Below, piece after piece: positions 1 through 7,613 of a stretch of 22,856 nucleotides of DNA. Each line of letters starts with the position of its first letter. Positions within the stretch are counted from its first letter, which is position 1. Both the position numbers and the translations under genes were made by a program. A model generated the notes under the pieces. The model did no database searches. It was not told the origin of the DNA and saw nothing but the letters and a program-made list of their open reading frames with translations. The stretch comes from Bradyrhizobiaceae bacterium (GTDB taxonomy: Bacteria; Pseudomonadota; Alphaproteobacteria; Rhizobiales; Hyphomicrobiaceae): assembly GCA_947475855.1 (NCBI GenBank), contig CANJPN010000019.1, forward strand, positions 1 through 22,856. Direction: 5' to 3'.

Positions 1-1
1 C

Positions 2-1270
2 GCCGGCACCGTCGTTCATTCCGACACGCTCTATGAGAACGTGATCCGCGCCGGCGAGATCGCGCAGCGCGAGCAGAAGGGGCCGGTGTACGTCGGGCTG
101 GCGCTCGAGGTGCTGCTGGCGGAATGGCGCCGTCCGCGGCACGTGCGAGACATTCCGCTCGCGCCGAAGCTGCGGCCGCTCGCGCCTGACGTTGAAAAAG
201 TGGCTGAGCTGATCGGCAGCGCACGCAATCCAGTGATCGTGGTTGAGACTGCCGGGCGCGAGCCCCAGCAGTTCAGCGCGCTCGTTGGTTTTGCCGAGGC
301 ATGGGGCCTGCCGGTGTTCGGCGCTCGCAGTGCCGTGACGTACGCGAGCTTTCCGACGAACCATCCTCTGTGGCAGGGCTTCTTCGACAGCGATCAGCTA
401 TCAGATGCCGACCTCATCCTGCTCGTCGGTGGACGGCTACCTTGGAACCCGCCGTCTGCGCGGCCTGGCAATGGCAAGATCGTCTCCATTGCCGAGACGC
501 CGCTCAAGCGCCATCTCGTGTACCAGGTGCTGCAAGCGGATCACTACATCGAGGGCGATCTCGCGATTGCGCTCCAGGACCTGACCGAAATCGCCGGACA
601 GCACACAAGTTCAGCCATCGTGAATGCGCGGCGCCAGCAATGGGCCGGCAAGCATGACGCCATGGTAGCTGATCTCGCGAAGGCAGCAGCAGCAGCCCGC
701 AGGAAGCCAGGCATCGATCCTGTCGCATTGGCCGCGATAACAGCAGAGGTGATGCCCGCCGAAACGATCTACGTCGACGAAACGATTTCGCACATGGGGG
801 CGATGCGGGCGCACTTGCCGCTCGATCTGCCACAAAGCTTCTTCAGGGCGACGGGGGGCGGCCTCGGCCAGGGCATCGCGATCTCGCTCGGGCTGAAACT
901 CGCCGCCGAGGACCGGCCCGTCGTGTTGTTCGTCGGCGACGGCTCGCTGCTCTACAATCCGATCATCCAGGCGCTCGGCGCATCCAAGCACTGCAAGCTG
1001 CCGATCATCATCGTGGTGTGCAATAACTCATCCTACGAGACGATGCGCTCGGGCCATGTCGGCTATTATCCCGGCGGTGTCGCGGATACCCAGAAGCTGC
1101 ACTACGGCGTGCATATCGACGGGCCGGAATACCACGATCTCGGCTCGCATTTCGGCTTTCACGGCGCCAAGGCTCAGACGATCAAAGAACTCCAGAAGGC
1201 ATTCCGCGATGCGCTCGAGGCCAACGCCAACGGCCGCACCTCGATCATCAATGCCGTGCTGACACGATAG
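2..1270 (+). CDS. Thiamine-diphosphate-dependent enzyme (acetolactate synthase-like), 5' truncated
   Basis: The frame is open from the left edge, so the N-terminal pyrimidine-binding domain is mostly outside the window. About 422 residues remain, against about 550-600 for the family. What is seen is a central TPP_enzyme_M-type domain (roughly bases 190-590) and a C-terminal cofactor domain. In the latter, GDG at bases 935-943 and the paired Asn at about 1022-1027 form the GDG-(x)n-NN motif that binds Mg2+ and thiamine diphosphate; the preceding ATGGGLGQG is also typical. Enzymes of this family decarboxylate or ligate 2-keto acids. The substrate cannot be read here: benzoylformate decarboxylase, acetolactate synthase-like and related activities are all possible. 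The stop lies 18 bp before a Bug/TctC receptor on the same strand, so the two are probably co-transcribed. The cofactor class is certain; the reaction is not. Confidence 0.9.
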   Translation, partial: AGTVVHSDTLYENVIRAGEIAQREQKGPVYVGLALEVLLAEWRRPRHVRDIPLAPKLRPLAPDVEKVAELIGSARNPVIVVETAGREPQQFSALVGFAEAWGLPVFGARSAVTYASFPTNHPLWQGFFDSDQLSDADLILLVGGRLPWNPPSARPGNGKIVSIAETPLKRHLVYQVLQADHYIEGDLAIALQDLTEIAGQHTSSAIVNARRQQWAGKHDAMVADLAKAAAAARRKPGIDPVALAAITAEVMPAETIYVDETISHMGAMRAHLPLDLPQSFFRATGGGLGQGIAISLGLKLAAEDRPVVLFVGDGSLLYNPIIQALGASKHCKLPIIIVVCNNSSYETMRSGHVGYYPGGVADTQKLHYGVHIDGPEYHDLGSHFGFHGAKAQTIKELQKAFRDALEANANGRTSIINAVLTR

Positions 1271-1288
1271 AAACAGGGAGAACATTGC

Positions 1289-2257
1289 ATGGCGCGCCTC
1301 ACCAGACGAACTGTCCTCCTCGGCACATTGGCAATGCCTGCGATCGCGCGGGCGCAGACGTGGCCGTCCGGCACTATCACACTCGTCGTGCCCTACACGG
1401 CCGGGGGATCGAACGACGTGATGGCGCGCCTCGTTCAACCGGAGTTGCAGCGGCGGCTCGGGGTCAACGTCATCGTCGAGAACCGGCCGGGCGGGGGAAC
1501 GTCGATCGGCGCGGCGGTCGTGGCCAAGGCGCCGCGCGACGGTTCGAAGTGGTTGATCAACGCCGATCCCCAGGCGCTCAATCCTTCGTTGATGCAGACC
1601 ATGCCCTATCAACCCGGCGAAATCGACCCGCTGCTCCTGATCGGCACGTCGCCGAACGTGATCGCGACGCACGCCAAGAAGCCCTATCGCACGCTGGCGG
1701 ACGTGATCGCAGCGGCCAAGACCAACCCCGCGGGCGATCTCGTCTATGGCGTGATCGCCGAGACGATCGGCCACGTCGCGCTGCTATTGCTGGCCAAGCG
1801 CGCCGGGGTGAAGTTCACGCCCGTGACGTATCGCGGCGGGGCTCAAGTGGTGACCGACGCCGTGGGTGGCCATGTCGAGATCATCACGGGGAGTGCGGCG
1901 CTGATCATGCCGCACGTCGAAGCCGGAACGCTGCGCGCGATCGCCCAGATGGGACCGACGCGCCACCCGGCCATGCGGGACGTACCGACGGTCGCCGAAA
2001 GCGGATTTGCGGATTTCTCGGCCGTGTCGTTCTGGGGGTGGTTTGCGCCGTCGGGTACGCCGCAGCCGATCCTGCAGAGGTTTGAGGCCGAACTCCGCGC
2101 CGCGTTCAGCCAGGACGAGGTCAAGGCGAAGCTCAGCGGGCCTTTCATGATGGAACTACCGCTCGCAGGCCCCGCAGCGTTCGCGCCGTTCTTCGAGGCG
2201 CAGGTGAAAACGTGGGGCGCCGTGATCCGCGAAAACGGCATCCGCAGCAGCGGGTGA
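1289..2257 (+). CDS. Bug/TctC family tripartite tricarboxylate transporter substrate-binding protein
   Basis: The protein has 322 residues, normal for this family. The ATG at 1289 is preceded by AGGGAG about 9 nt upstream. The N-terminus has a twin arginine at residues 6-7 and a hydrophobic stretch ending AIARA-Q near residue 23, so export to the periplasm (possibly by Tat) is likely. Next come the family hallmarks: ITLVVPYTAGGSND (about 29-42), VENRPGGGTSIGAAVVAKA (about 61-79) and PRDG. Such proteins bind carboxylates or other small organic ligands for a TctAB permease, but no tctA or tctB gene is in the window. The position directly after the thiamine-diphosphate enzyme suggests that it captures that enzyme's substrate or a precursor; this is inference. 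It converges with the rhodanese gene 30 bp downstream. Confidence 0.93.
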   Translation: MARLTRRTVLLGTLAMPAIARAQTWPSGTITLVVPYTAGGSNDVMARLVQPELQRRLGVNVIVENRPGGGTSIGAAVVAKAPRDGSKWLINADPQALNPSLMQTMPYQPGEIDPLLLIGTSPNVIATHAKKPYRTLADVIAAAKTNPAGDLVYGVIAETIGHVALLLLAKRAGVKFTPVTYRGGAQVVTDAVGGHVEIITGSAALIMPHVEAGTLRAIAQMGPTRHPAMRDVPTVAESGFADFSAVSFWGWFAPSGTPQPILQRFEAELRAAFSQDEVKAKLSGPFMMELPLAGPAAFAPFFEAQVKTWGAVIRENGIRSSG

Positions 2258-2287
2258 GTCCGCCCTGCCGCGGGAGCTCTACCCGCC

Positions 2288-2680
2288 TCACATGCCCGGC
2301 TCGATCGGCTTCTCGACGTCACCGCCGCTCTCGACCCAGTCCTTGAACGCGCCGAGGTTGTAGACCTTGGTGAAGCCGAGGTCCTTGAGCACCTTGCCGC
2401 TCAGCGCGGAACGGCCGCCAGAAGCGCAATAGACGATGACGGGTTTGTCCTTGTCGAAGCGCTTGTCGTGATACGGCGAGTCCGGATCGGCCCGAAACTC
2501 CAGCATGCCTCGCGAAACGTGCGCAGCGCCCGCGACCTTGCCGCTCTTTTCCACCTCGGGTGCGTCGCGCACGTCGACGATCAGCGCGCCTTTGGCCATC
2601 AACTCCTTGGCCTCGCCGGGTGAAACCCGCTGCACGACAGCGTTGGCCGCTTCCATCATACTCTTGACGTTCGTCGCCAT
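2288..2680 (-). CDS. Single-domain rhodanese-like protein
   Basis: The protein has 130 residues, the size of a single rhodanese domain. The active-site loop is C85-A-S-G-G-R-S91, with the persulfide-forming cysteine at 85; the CH2A-like motif LIVDVRD lies at 33-39, and YNLGAFKDWVESGG near the C-terminus is also typical. The family transfers sulfur through a Cys persulfide, for example from thiosulfate or as a sulfur carrier. No signal peptide is seen, so it is probably cytoplasmic. The ATG at 2680 has GAAGGG about 8 nt upstream. It lies downstream of the molybdopterin-binding subunit on the same strand, separated by a 250-bp gap holding a palindromic repeat, so co-transcription is uncertain. 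A link to molybdenum-cofactor sulfuration is tempting but unsupported. Confidence 0.93.
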   Translation of the reverse strand: MATNVKSMMEAANAVVQRVSPGEAKELMAKGALIVDVRDAPEVEKSGKVAGAAHVSRGMLEFRADPDSPYHDKRFDKDKPVIVYCASGGRSALSGKVLKDLGFTKVYNLGAFKDWVESGGDVEKPIEPGM

Positions 2681-2815
2681 GTCGAAACCCTTCTATTGGA
2701 AAACCGCCAGCGCGGCCTGCAAGAATTCCCGAAGATGAGCCTCTACCATGTATGCACGCGAACCCGACACGCCAACAGGCGCTCGTGTCCAGCACCCGGC
2801 AGAAGATTCCCTCCC

Positions 2816-2904
2816 GTCGTCCCGGCACTTGTTGCCGGGTCCCAGCTTGCCACAAGTTTTGCCCGTGCGTCGACGTGGATCCCTGTAACGAGCACCGGGA
2901 TGAC
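2816..2904. repeat. Bipartite inverted palindromic repeat between rhodanese and molybdopterin-subunit genes
   Basis: The left half is CCCGGCA (2821-2827), loop CTTGT, TGCCGGG (2833-2839), a perfect 7-bp stem. The right half, around 2877-2904, is a degenerate inverted copy: its reverse complement GTCATCCCGGTGCTCG matches GTCGTCCCGGCACTTG of the left half. The unit resembles the GTCATCCCGG-type extragenic palindromes common in Alphaproteobacteria. It fills the centre of the 253-bp gap 2681-2933, which otherwise holds no gene that I can support. Confidence 0.75.
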
Positions 2905-2933
2905 AACAGGACCCAAGCTTCAGGCGCGGCACA

Positions 2934-5276
2934 CTAGATCCGCGATTTCTCGGCGTCTTTGATCCACTGGTGAAGGCGGCCGGGCGTCATGGGGTATTCC
3001 GCTATGCGTACGCCATATGAGGACAAAGCGTTCTCGACCGCCGACACCACAGCCGCCGCAGCCGGCACGCAGCCCGCCTCGCCGACACCCTTAACCCCCA
3101 GAGGGTTCAACGGCGATAGGTGCTCGGACATGATCACTTCGAGCGATGGCACCTCCATCGCGGTCGCCATGGTGTACTCGGCCAGTGTCGTCGACAACGG
3201 CTGGGCATCGTCGCCGTAGGCCATCCACTCGAGTAGCGCGTTCCCTATCCCATGCACCGCACCGCCGACGAGCTGGCCTTTCACGATCAGCGGATTGATC
3301 ACGCGACCGCTGTCGTTGACGATGACGTAGCGCAGGATGCGCACGCCGAGCGTCTCGGGATCGACCTCGACCTCGACGGTGTGGCAACCGAACCCATAGG
3401 TCAGAGCGCTCGGCAGGAAGCTCTGCGTGGATTCCAATCCGGGCTCGAAGTTGCCGGGTAGCGCGTATCCCGGCACGCCGGCGACGGCTTCCGCGACTTC
3501 GCGCAGCGTCATGCCACTGCCCGGCGCGCCGGCCACCTCGACGCGGCCCTCGCGCAGGACGAGATCGCCAGCGTTCGTCTCCAAGAGCAATGCCGCGACG
3601 TCGATCGCCTTTTCGCGAACGGCTTTCGCGGCCATGTGCACAGCCGAGCCTGCCGTGACGGTCTGCCGGCTTGCGAACCCGCCTTGGCCGTAGGGGATCA
3701 CAGACGTGTCGCCAGCCACGACCGTGATATCGCTCGCTTCGATGCCGAGTTGCTCCGCGCAGATCTGCGCCAGCGCCGTCTTGATGCCTTGGCCCATCGG
3801 CATCGCGCCGGTGTAGACGGACACGCGGCCCGAGCGGCCGACCCGCACGATGCCGCTCTCGAAGGGACCGCGGCCGGTGCCTTTCGCGCCGATACCGATC
3901 CCCATTCCGAGAAGGCGGCCAGCGGACTTCGCGGCGCGCTGACGTACGTCGAAGCCCGGGTAGTCGATCGCGACCAGCGCCTGATCGAGACAGCCGGGGA
4001 AGTCGCCGCTGTCGAGGGTGATCGCGGTGCCCGCCCGTGTCTTCAGCGGCGTCTCGTAGGGCAACTGCTCGGGTTTGACGAGATTGCGCCGCCGCACGTC
4101 CGCGCGATCGAGACCGAGTTCGGCTGCGATGCAATCGAGCACGCGCTCCATCGCGAAGGCGCCTTCGGGATAGCCCGCGCCACGCACCGGCATCGTCGGC
4201 ACCTTGTTGGTCTCGACGATGGAAACCTTCAGGCGGTAGGCCGGCAGGATGTAGGGGCCCGGCAGCGCGGTCGACGCGTTGTAGGGCAGGTTCGTGCCTT
4301 GCGGCGTGTAGGCGCCGTTGTCGTGGATCATGTGGCCGCGCACGCCGCGCAGGCGACCATCCGCTTCGAAGGCGACTTCGATATCCCAGTATTGATCGCG
4401 CTCCTGCACGGCGGCGAGAAAATGCTCGCGGCGATCCTCGATCCATTTGACGGGGCGTTCGAGGACCAGGCTGGCGGTCGCCACGACGACCTCCTCGGGA
4501 TACATCACGAACTTCGTGCCGAAGCCGCCGCCGACCTCGGGGGCGACCACGCGCAACTGGTTCTCGTCGCGCTGGAGCATTTGCATGAGGAAGGCGCGCA
4601 GCTCGTGCGCGAGCTGCGTCGACGACCACAGGGTCAGCCGGTCCTCGTTGGCGTCGAACGTCGCGAGCGCGCCGCGGCCTTCGATCGAGTGCGCGACGCC
4701 GCGATGCTGCTTCAGATTGACGGTGGCGCGGTGCGGCGCTGCTGCGAATGCGGCGTCGATATCGCCGTAGGATTGCTCGAGCATCAGCAGGACATTGGTC
4801 TTGCGGACGTTGCGCGCCTGAGGCGCACCGGGTTCGATCGCCTTGCGGCAATCGGAGATCGCGGGCAGCACTTCGTAGTCGACATCGACCGCGGCGGCTG
4901 CGTCTTCCGCCTGATAGCGCGTGCTGGCAAGCACGACAGCGACGGCTTCCCCGACGTAAGCCACTTCCTCGCGGGCGAGGACGAACGGCGTGACATCCGG
5001 CGGCAATTTCGCGGCGCGGAACTGGAGAGGAAGGCGATCGCTGGCGAGGATCTTGCGCAGATCGTCGATCGTCATGATGGCTTCGACACCGGGCATCGCG
5101 CGAGCCAAGGCTGCATCGACCGAACGGATCAGCGCGTGGCCGTGGGGGCTGCGCACGAACGCTGCATGCAGCGTGCCGGGGAAGTCCAGGTCGTCGACGA
5201 ACCGTGCCTTGCCCTTGAGCAGCGCCGGATCCTCGATCCGCCGCACCGCCTGCCCGATCACCCGCATTGCGTTCAC
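2934..5276 (-). CDS. Xanthine dehydrogenase/aldehyde oxidase family molybdopterin-binding (large) subunit
   Basis: About 780 residues, the full length of a CoxL/XDH-type large subunit. The N-terminal Ald_Xan_dh a/b-hammerhead domain begins at GQAVRRIEDPALLKGKARF. The molybdopterin-binding region follows from about residue 140, with GGGFGTK. Numbered from the upstream GTG at 5303, a VRGAGYPEG loop lies at 373-381 and the catalytic glutamate of GVGEAG is E742. The loop is of the RGAGxP kind, not the AYxCSFR loop of true form I CO dehydrogenase, so a hydroxylase of aldehydes, purines or other heteroaromatics is more likely. I chose GTG 5276 because AAGGAG sits 9 nt upstream. GTG 5303 and ATG 5267 are in frame but have poor ribosome sites. 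Neither the 2Fe-2S subunit nor the FAD subunit is adjacent. The protein is cytoplasmic by family. Confidence 0.93.
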   Translation of the reverse strand: MNAMRVIGQAVRRIEDPALLKGKARFVDDLDFPGTLHAAFVRSPHGHALIRSVDAALARAMPGVEAIMTIDDLRKILASDRLPLQFRAAKLPPDVTPFVLAREEVAYVGEAVAVVLASTRYQAEDAAAAVDVDYEVLPAISDCRKAIEPGAPQARNVRKTNVLLMLEQSYGDIDAAFAAAPHRATVNLKQHRGVAHSIEGRGALATFDANEDRLTLWSSTQLAHELRAFLMQMLQRDENQLRVVAPEVGGGFGTKFVMYPEEVVVATASLVLERPVKWIEDRREHFLAAVQERDQYWDIEVAFEADGRLRGVRGHMIHDNGAYTPQGTNLPYNASTALPGPYILPAYRLKVSIVETNKVPTMPVRGAGYPEGAFAMERVLDCIAAELGLDRADVRRRNLVKPEQLPYETPLKTRAGTAITLDSGDFPGCLDQALVAIDYPGFDVRQRAAKSAGRLLGMGIGIGAKGTGRGPFESGIVRVGRSGRVSVYTGAMPMGQGIKTALAQICAEQLGIEASDITVVAGDTSVIPYGQGGFASRQTVTAGSAVHMAAKAVREKAIDVAALLLETNAGDLVLREGRVEVAGAPGSGMTLREVAEAVAGVPGYALPGNFEPGLESTQSFLPSALTYGFGCHTVEVEVDPETLGVRILRYVIVNDSGRVINPLIVKGQLVGGAVHGIGNALLEWMAYGDDAQPLSTTLAEYTMATAMEVPSLEVIMSEHLSPLNPLGVKGVGEAGCVPAAAAVVSAVENALSSYGVRIAEYPMTPGRLHQWIKDAEKSRI

Positions 5277-5377
5277 GCTTTCAAGCTCCTTGTCCTCGGC
5301 CACTTCTCGTCATCCAAGGCCGCATCATTCCGGGAATAGCCAGCCAACGCAAGAAGGCGCGGCGTCGAAAGAATTCG

Positions 5378-5417
5378 GTGTCGTGGACGGCCGCTTGCGC
5401 GGCCGTGACGTGGGTGG
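5378..5417. repeat. GIY-YIG-associated palindrome, copy A1
   Basis: An imperfect palindrome: outer CGT/ACG arms, then ACGGCCGC (5387-5394), loop TTGC, GCGGCCGT (5399-5406). This 40-nt stretch is identical to copy A5 (6124-6163) apart from one base in the loop. It forms an inverted pair with A2, 63 bp further right. Confidence 0.85.
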
Positions 5418-5473
5418 GGGTAATAGCTTCCTCAAACATGCCCTCTGAGTTTCGCCCCTCCCCGCACAAATTT

Positions 5474-5503
5474 CGTCACGGCCGCGCAGGCGGCCGTCCA
5501 CGG
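5474..5503. repeat. GIY-YIG-associated palindrome, copy A2 (inverted)
   Basis: CGTCACGGCCGC followed by GCGGCCGTCCACG-type sequence: the reverse complement of copies A1 and A5, with loop GCAG/CTGC. It ends about 14 bp beyond the stop codon of the GIY-YIG gene and could also act as its hairpin terminator. Confidence 0.85.
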
Positions 5504-5517
5504 CTCTCATTTGGCGG

Positions 5518-5907
5518 TCAACCCTCCCTGCCCTGCACCTCGAAATAGTTGGCAAACGTACTGCCGGCGGAACGTGCGGCATCCGCGGGTCCATCGAGCA
5601 ACGTCCCCGTCCGCACGTCGAAGAGATCGGTCCATTCCGGGTTCATCGATTGAATCAGGCGCACCTTCCAGCCACGCTTCCACTTCTTCAATTGCGTCTC
5701 GCGTTTGATCGCAGCGTCCATGCTCGCGTGCATCTCGTAGTAGACGAGCGTGTGGACGCCGTATCGCTTCGTGAAGCCATCGATGAGGTCCTGCTTGTGT
5801 ATCGAAATGCGGTCGGGGAGTTCACTCGTCACTCCGACATAAAGTACGCCGTTGCGCGCGCTGGCCATGATGTAGACGCAGGGGCTTCTCTCAGACCAAG
5901 TCGGCAA
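5518..5907 (-). CDS. Small GIY-YIG nuclease domain protein (COG2827/UPF0213-like)
   Basis: The protein has 129 residues, of which about 95 are the GIY-YIG domain. VYI (11-13) and YVG (23-25) form the signature strands, R33 is the conserved arginine, E70 in KRETQLKKWKR is the metal-binding glutamate, and N89 in the NPEWTDL motif is the usual late asparagine. By family these residues would support single-strand or hairpin DNA cleavage, and all are intact. The tail after residue 100 is unrelated to the core. The start is TTG 5907, because GGAGG lies 7 nt upstream and no ATG precedes the domain. The gene is enclosed by five copies of one palindrome: the nearest are about 14 bp past the stop and about 20 bp before the start. 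This resembles REP palindromes around their RAYT transposases. A cognate relationship is inference. Confidence 0.9.
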   Translation of the reverse strand: MPTWSERSPCVYIMASARNGVLYVGVTSELPDRISIHKQDLIDGFTKRYGVHTLVYYEMHASMDAAIKRETQLKKWKRGWKVRLIQSMNPEWTDLFDVRTGTLLDGPADAARSAGSTFANYFEVQGREG

Positions 5908-5927
5908 GACCGCGCCTCCAGATCGAG

Positions 5928-5960
5928 GTGTCGTGGATGGCCGCCTGCGCGGCCATGACG
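5928..5960. repeat. GIY-YIG-associated palindrome, copy A3
   Basis: GTGTCGTGGATGGCCGC, loop CTGC, GCGGCCATGACG. Relative to A1 and A5 the stem pair C-G has become T-A on both sides (ATGGCCGC/GCGGCCAT versus ACGGCCGC/GCGGCCGT), a compensatory change. It starts about 9 bp upstream of the ribosome binding site of the GIY-YIG gene, so it lies in its 5' leader or promoter. Confidence 0.85.
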
Positions 5961-6024
5961 AACGTTATTCGAGGACGCGTCATACGGCGATGGCATATTT
6001 CACGAAGAGTTCTACCTCATCCTA

Positions 6025-6056
6025 CGTCATGGTCCGCGAAGGCGGACCATCCACGG
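6025..6056. repeat. GIY-YIG-associated palindrome, copy A4 (inverted, diverged stem)
   Basis: CGTCATGGTCCGC, loop GAAG, GCGGACCATCCACGG. The orientation is opposite to A3, 64 bp away, closely matching the 63-bp spacing of the A1/A2 pair. The stem is one base pair longer and changed (GGTCCGC/GCGGACC), yet pairing is intact and the CGTCA/TCCACG ends are kept. Confidence 0.82.
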
Positions 6057-6123
6057 CTCCCCTGTTCTGATGCACAGTGCGCATCTGGCTGTCCCTCATA
6101 GTCTGATTGAGCATTCAACTTAC

Positions 6124-6163
6124 GTGTCGTGGACGGCCGCCTGCGCGGCCGTGACGTGGGTGG
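6124..6163. repeat. GIY-YIG-associated palindrome, copy A5
   Basis: Same 40 nt as A1, including the TGACGTGGGTGG right flank, apart from one loop base. The element ends 18 bp short of the stop of the flavin monooxygenase gene. It has no obvious inverted partner to its right. Confidence 0.85.
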
Positions 6164-6181
6164 TTGTTGGAACCTGATCGA

Positions 6182-7519
6182 TCAATTGGCCTGCTTGGCG
6201 AAGAAGCGGTTCGCGGGGCGGGGGAGGCCTAGGTGATCACGGAGCGTGGTGCCGGTGTACTCGCGGCGGAAGAGACCGCGGGACTGCAGCTCGGGCACCA
6301 CCTTGTCGCAGAAATCCTCGAGGCCGCCGGGCATGTAGGGGAACTGCACCGTGAAGCCATCGGATCCACGGCTTTCCAGCCACTTCTGCATCTCGTCGGC
6401 GATCGACTTCGGCGTGCCGACCATCGACAGACCGGAATGTCCCGCGAGCCGCAGCGCCAACTCGCGCACCTTCAAGTTCTCCTTGCGCGCCAGATTGATC
6501 GCGCGTTCGCGACCACTTTTGCCGGCGTTGCTCTCGGGTATCTCGGGCAGGGGCGCTTCCGGATCGAACTTCGATGCATCCGTTCCCAGCGCAATCGACA
6601 GCGCCCCGATGGCGTTCGCGTAGTTGATGAGACCGTCGAGCTTGTCGCGTTTCGCCTTGGCCTCGGCCATGGTGTCGCCTACGATGACGAAGCAGCCCGG
6701 CAGGATCTTGAGATGATCGGGATTGCGGCCCGCCTTCTTCGCGCGCCCCTTCACGTCCGCATAGAACTGCTGCCCCACCTCCAGGCTCGATTGCGCGGTG
6801 AACACTGCCTCTGCCGTTTCCGCCGCGAGTTGCCGCCCCGGCTCCGACGCGCCCGCTTGCACGATCACCGGCCAGCCTTGCACGGGACGAGCGATGTTGA
6901 GCGGCCCTTTCACCGACAGGAACTCGCCCTTGTGGGCGAGCACGTGCATCTTTGCGGGATCGGCATACACGCCGCTCTCGACATCGCGGACGAACGCGTC
7001 GTCGGCCCAACTGTCCCACAGCCCCGTCACCACGTCGTAGAACTCGCGCGCGCGGCGATAGCGGTCGGCGTGGTCCATGTGCTCGTCGAGGCCGAAGTTC
7101 AGCGCCGCATCCGGGTTCGATGTCGTGACGATGTTCCAGCCCGCCCGGCCATTGCTGATGTGATCGAGCGAGGCGAACCTGCGCGCGATATGCCATGGCG
7201 CGTCGTACGTCGTCGTTCCCGTCGCGACGAGGCCGATGTGATCGGTCGCCTGGCTCAACGCAGAGAGCAGCGTGAACGGCTCGAACGAGGTCGTCGTGTG
7301 GCTGCGTTTCAGCGCCTCGATCGACATGTTGAGCACGGCCATGTGGTCGGCCATGAAGAACGCGTCGAACTTCGCGGCTTCGAGCCGGCGCGTCAGCGTC
7401 TTCATGCGCTGGAAGTTGAAATTCGCGTCGGGCCACGCACCGGGATAGCGCCACGCGCCGGGGTGAAGGCTGGTCGGGCGCATGAACGCGCCGAGGTGGA
7501 GTTGGCGGGGTGCGGACAT
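6182..7519 (-). CDS. LLM-class flavin-dependent monooxygenase, NtaA/SnaA/DszA family
   Basis: The protein has 445 residues, typical of the two-component NtaA/SnaA/DszA monooxygenases. The sequence runs as a bacterial-luciferase-like barrel: N-terminal LHLGAFM...GAWRYPGAWPDANF, then FDAFFMADH (about 51-59), HISNGRAGWNIVTTSNPDAA (about 117-136), AREFYDVVTGLWDSW and VIVQAGASEPGR. The last two segments are characteristic of this subfamily. It would use reduced FMN from a separate reductase to oxygenate an organic substrate (chelating amine, sulfone or similar); no flavin reductase gene is in the window. The ATG at 7519 has GGAG about 8 nt upstream. The gene is on the same strand as, and downstream of, the GMC oxidoreductase, but a two-hairpin repeat separates them. 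The substrate is unknown. Confidence 0.93.
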   Translation of the reverse strand: MSAPRQLHLGAFMRPTSLHPGAWRYPGAWPDANFNFQRMKTLTRRLEAAKFDAFFMADHMAVLNMSIEALKRSHTTTSFEPFTLLSALSQATDHIGLVATGTTTYDAPWHIARRFASLDHISNGRAGWNIVTTSNPDAALNFGLDEHMDHADRYRRAREFYDVVTGLWDSWADDAFVRDVESGVYADPAKMHVLAHKGEFLSVKGPLNIARPVQGWPVIVQAGASEPGRQLAAETAEAVFTAQSSLEVGQQFYADVKGRAKKAGRNPDHLKILPGCFVIVGDTMAEAKAKRDKLDGLINYANAIGALSIALGTDASKFDPEAPLPEIPESNAGKSGRERAINLARKENLKVRELALRLAGHSGLSMVGTPKSIADEMQKWLESRGSDGFTVQFPYMPGGLEDFCDKVVPELQSRGLFRREYTGTTLRDHLGLPRPANRFFAKQAN

Positions 7520-7613
7520 GGGCGGGCTCCGGATGGGTCGGGGAGGATGGAGCGTAGCGCGAGACGTTCCGAGCCGCTACCGCCGTCTAGAATTCGCGGC
7601 GGGGCCGATGGCC

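Noticed and set aside
2934..5276. Form I CO dehydrogenase large subunit (coxL)
   Set aside because: The active-site loop is RGAGYP instead of AYxCSFR, and no coxM/coxS partners are adjacent.
3636..5339. 567-codon open frame on the + strand
   Set aside because: Antisense shadow of the molybdopterin-binding subunit, rich in Arg, Asp and His as expected from GC-rich codons. No family motif.
5378..6163. CRISPR array
   Set aside because: The copies alternate in orientation, are few, unevenly spaced and flank a gene. No cas genes are present.
5378..6163. Classical insertion sequence or MITE
   Set aside because: No transposase domain and no visible target-site duplication. The enclosed gene is a GIY-YIG nuclease, so I describe it as REP-like only.
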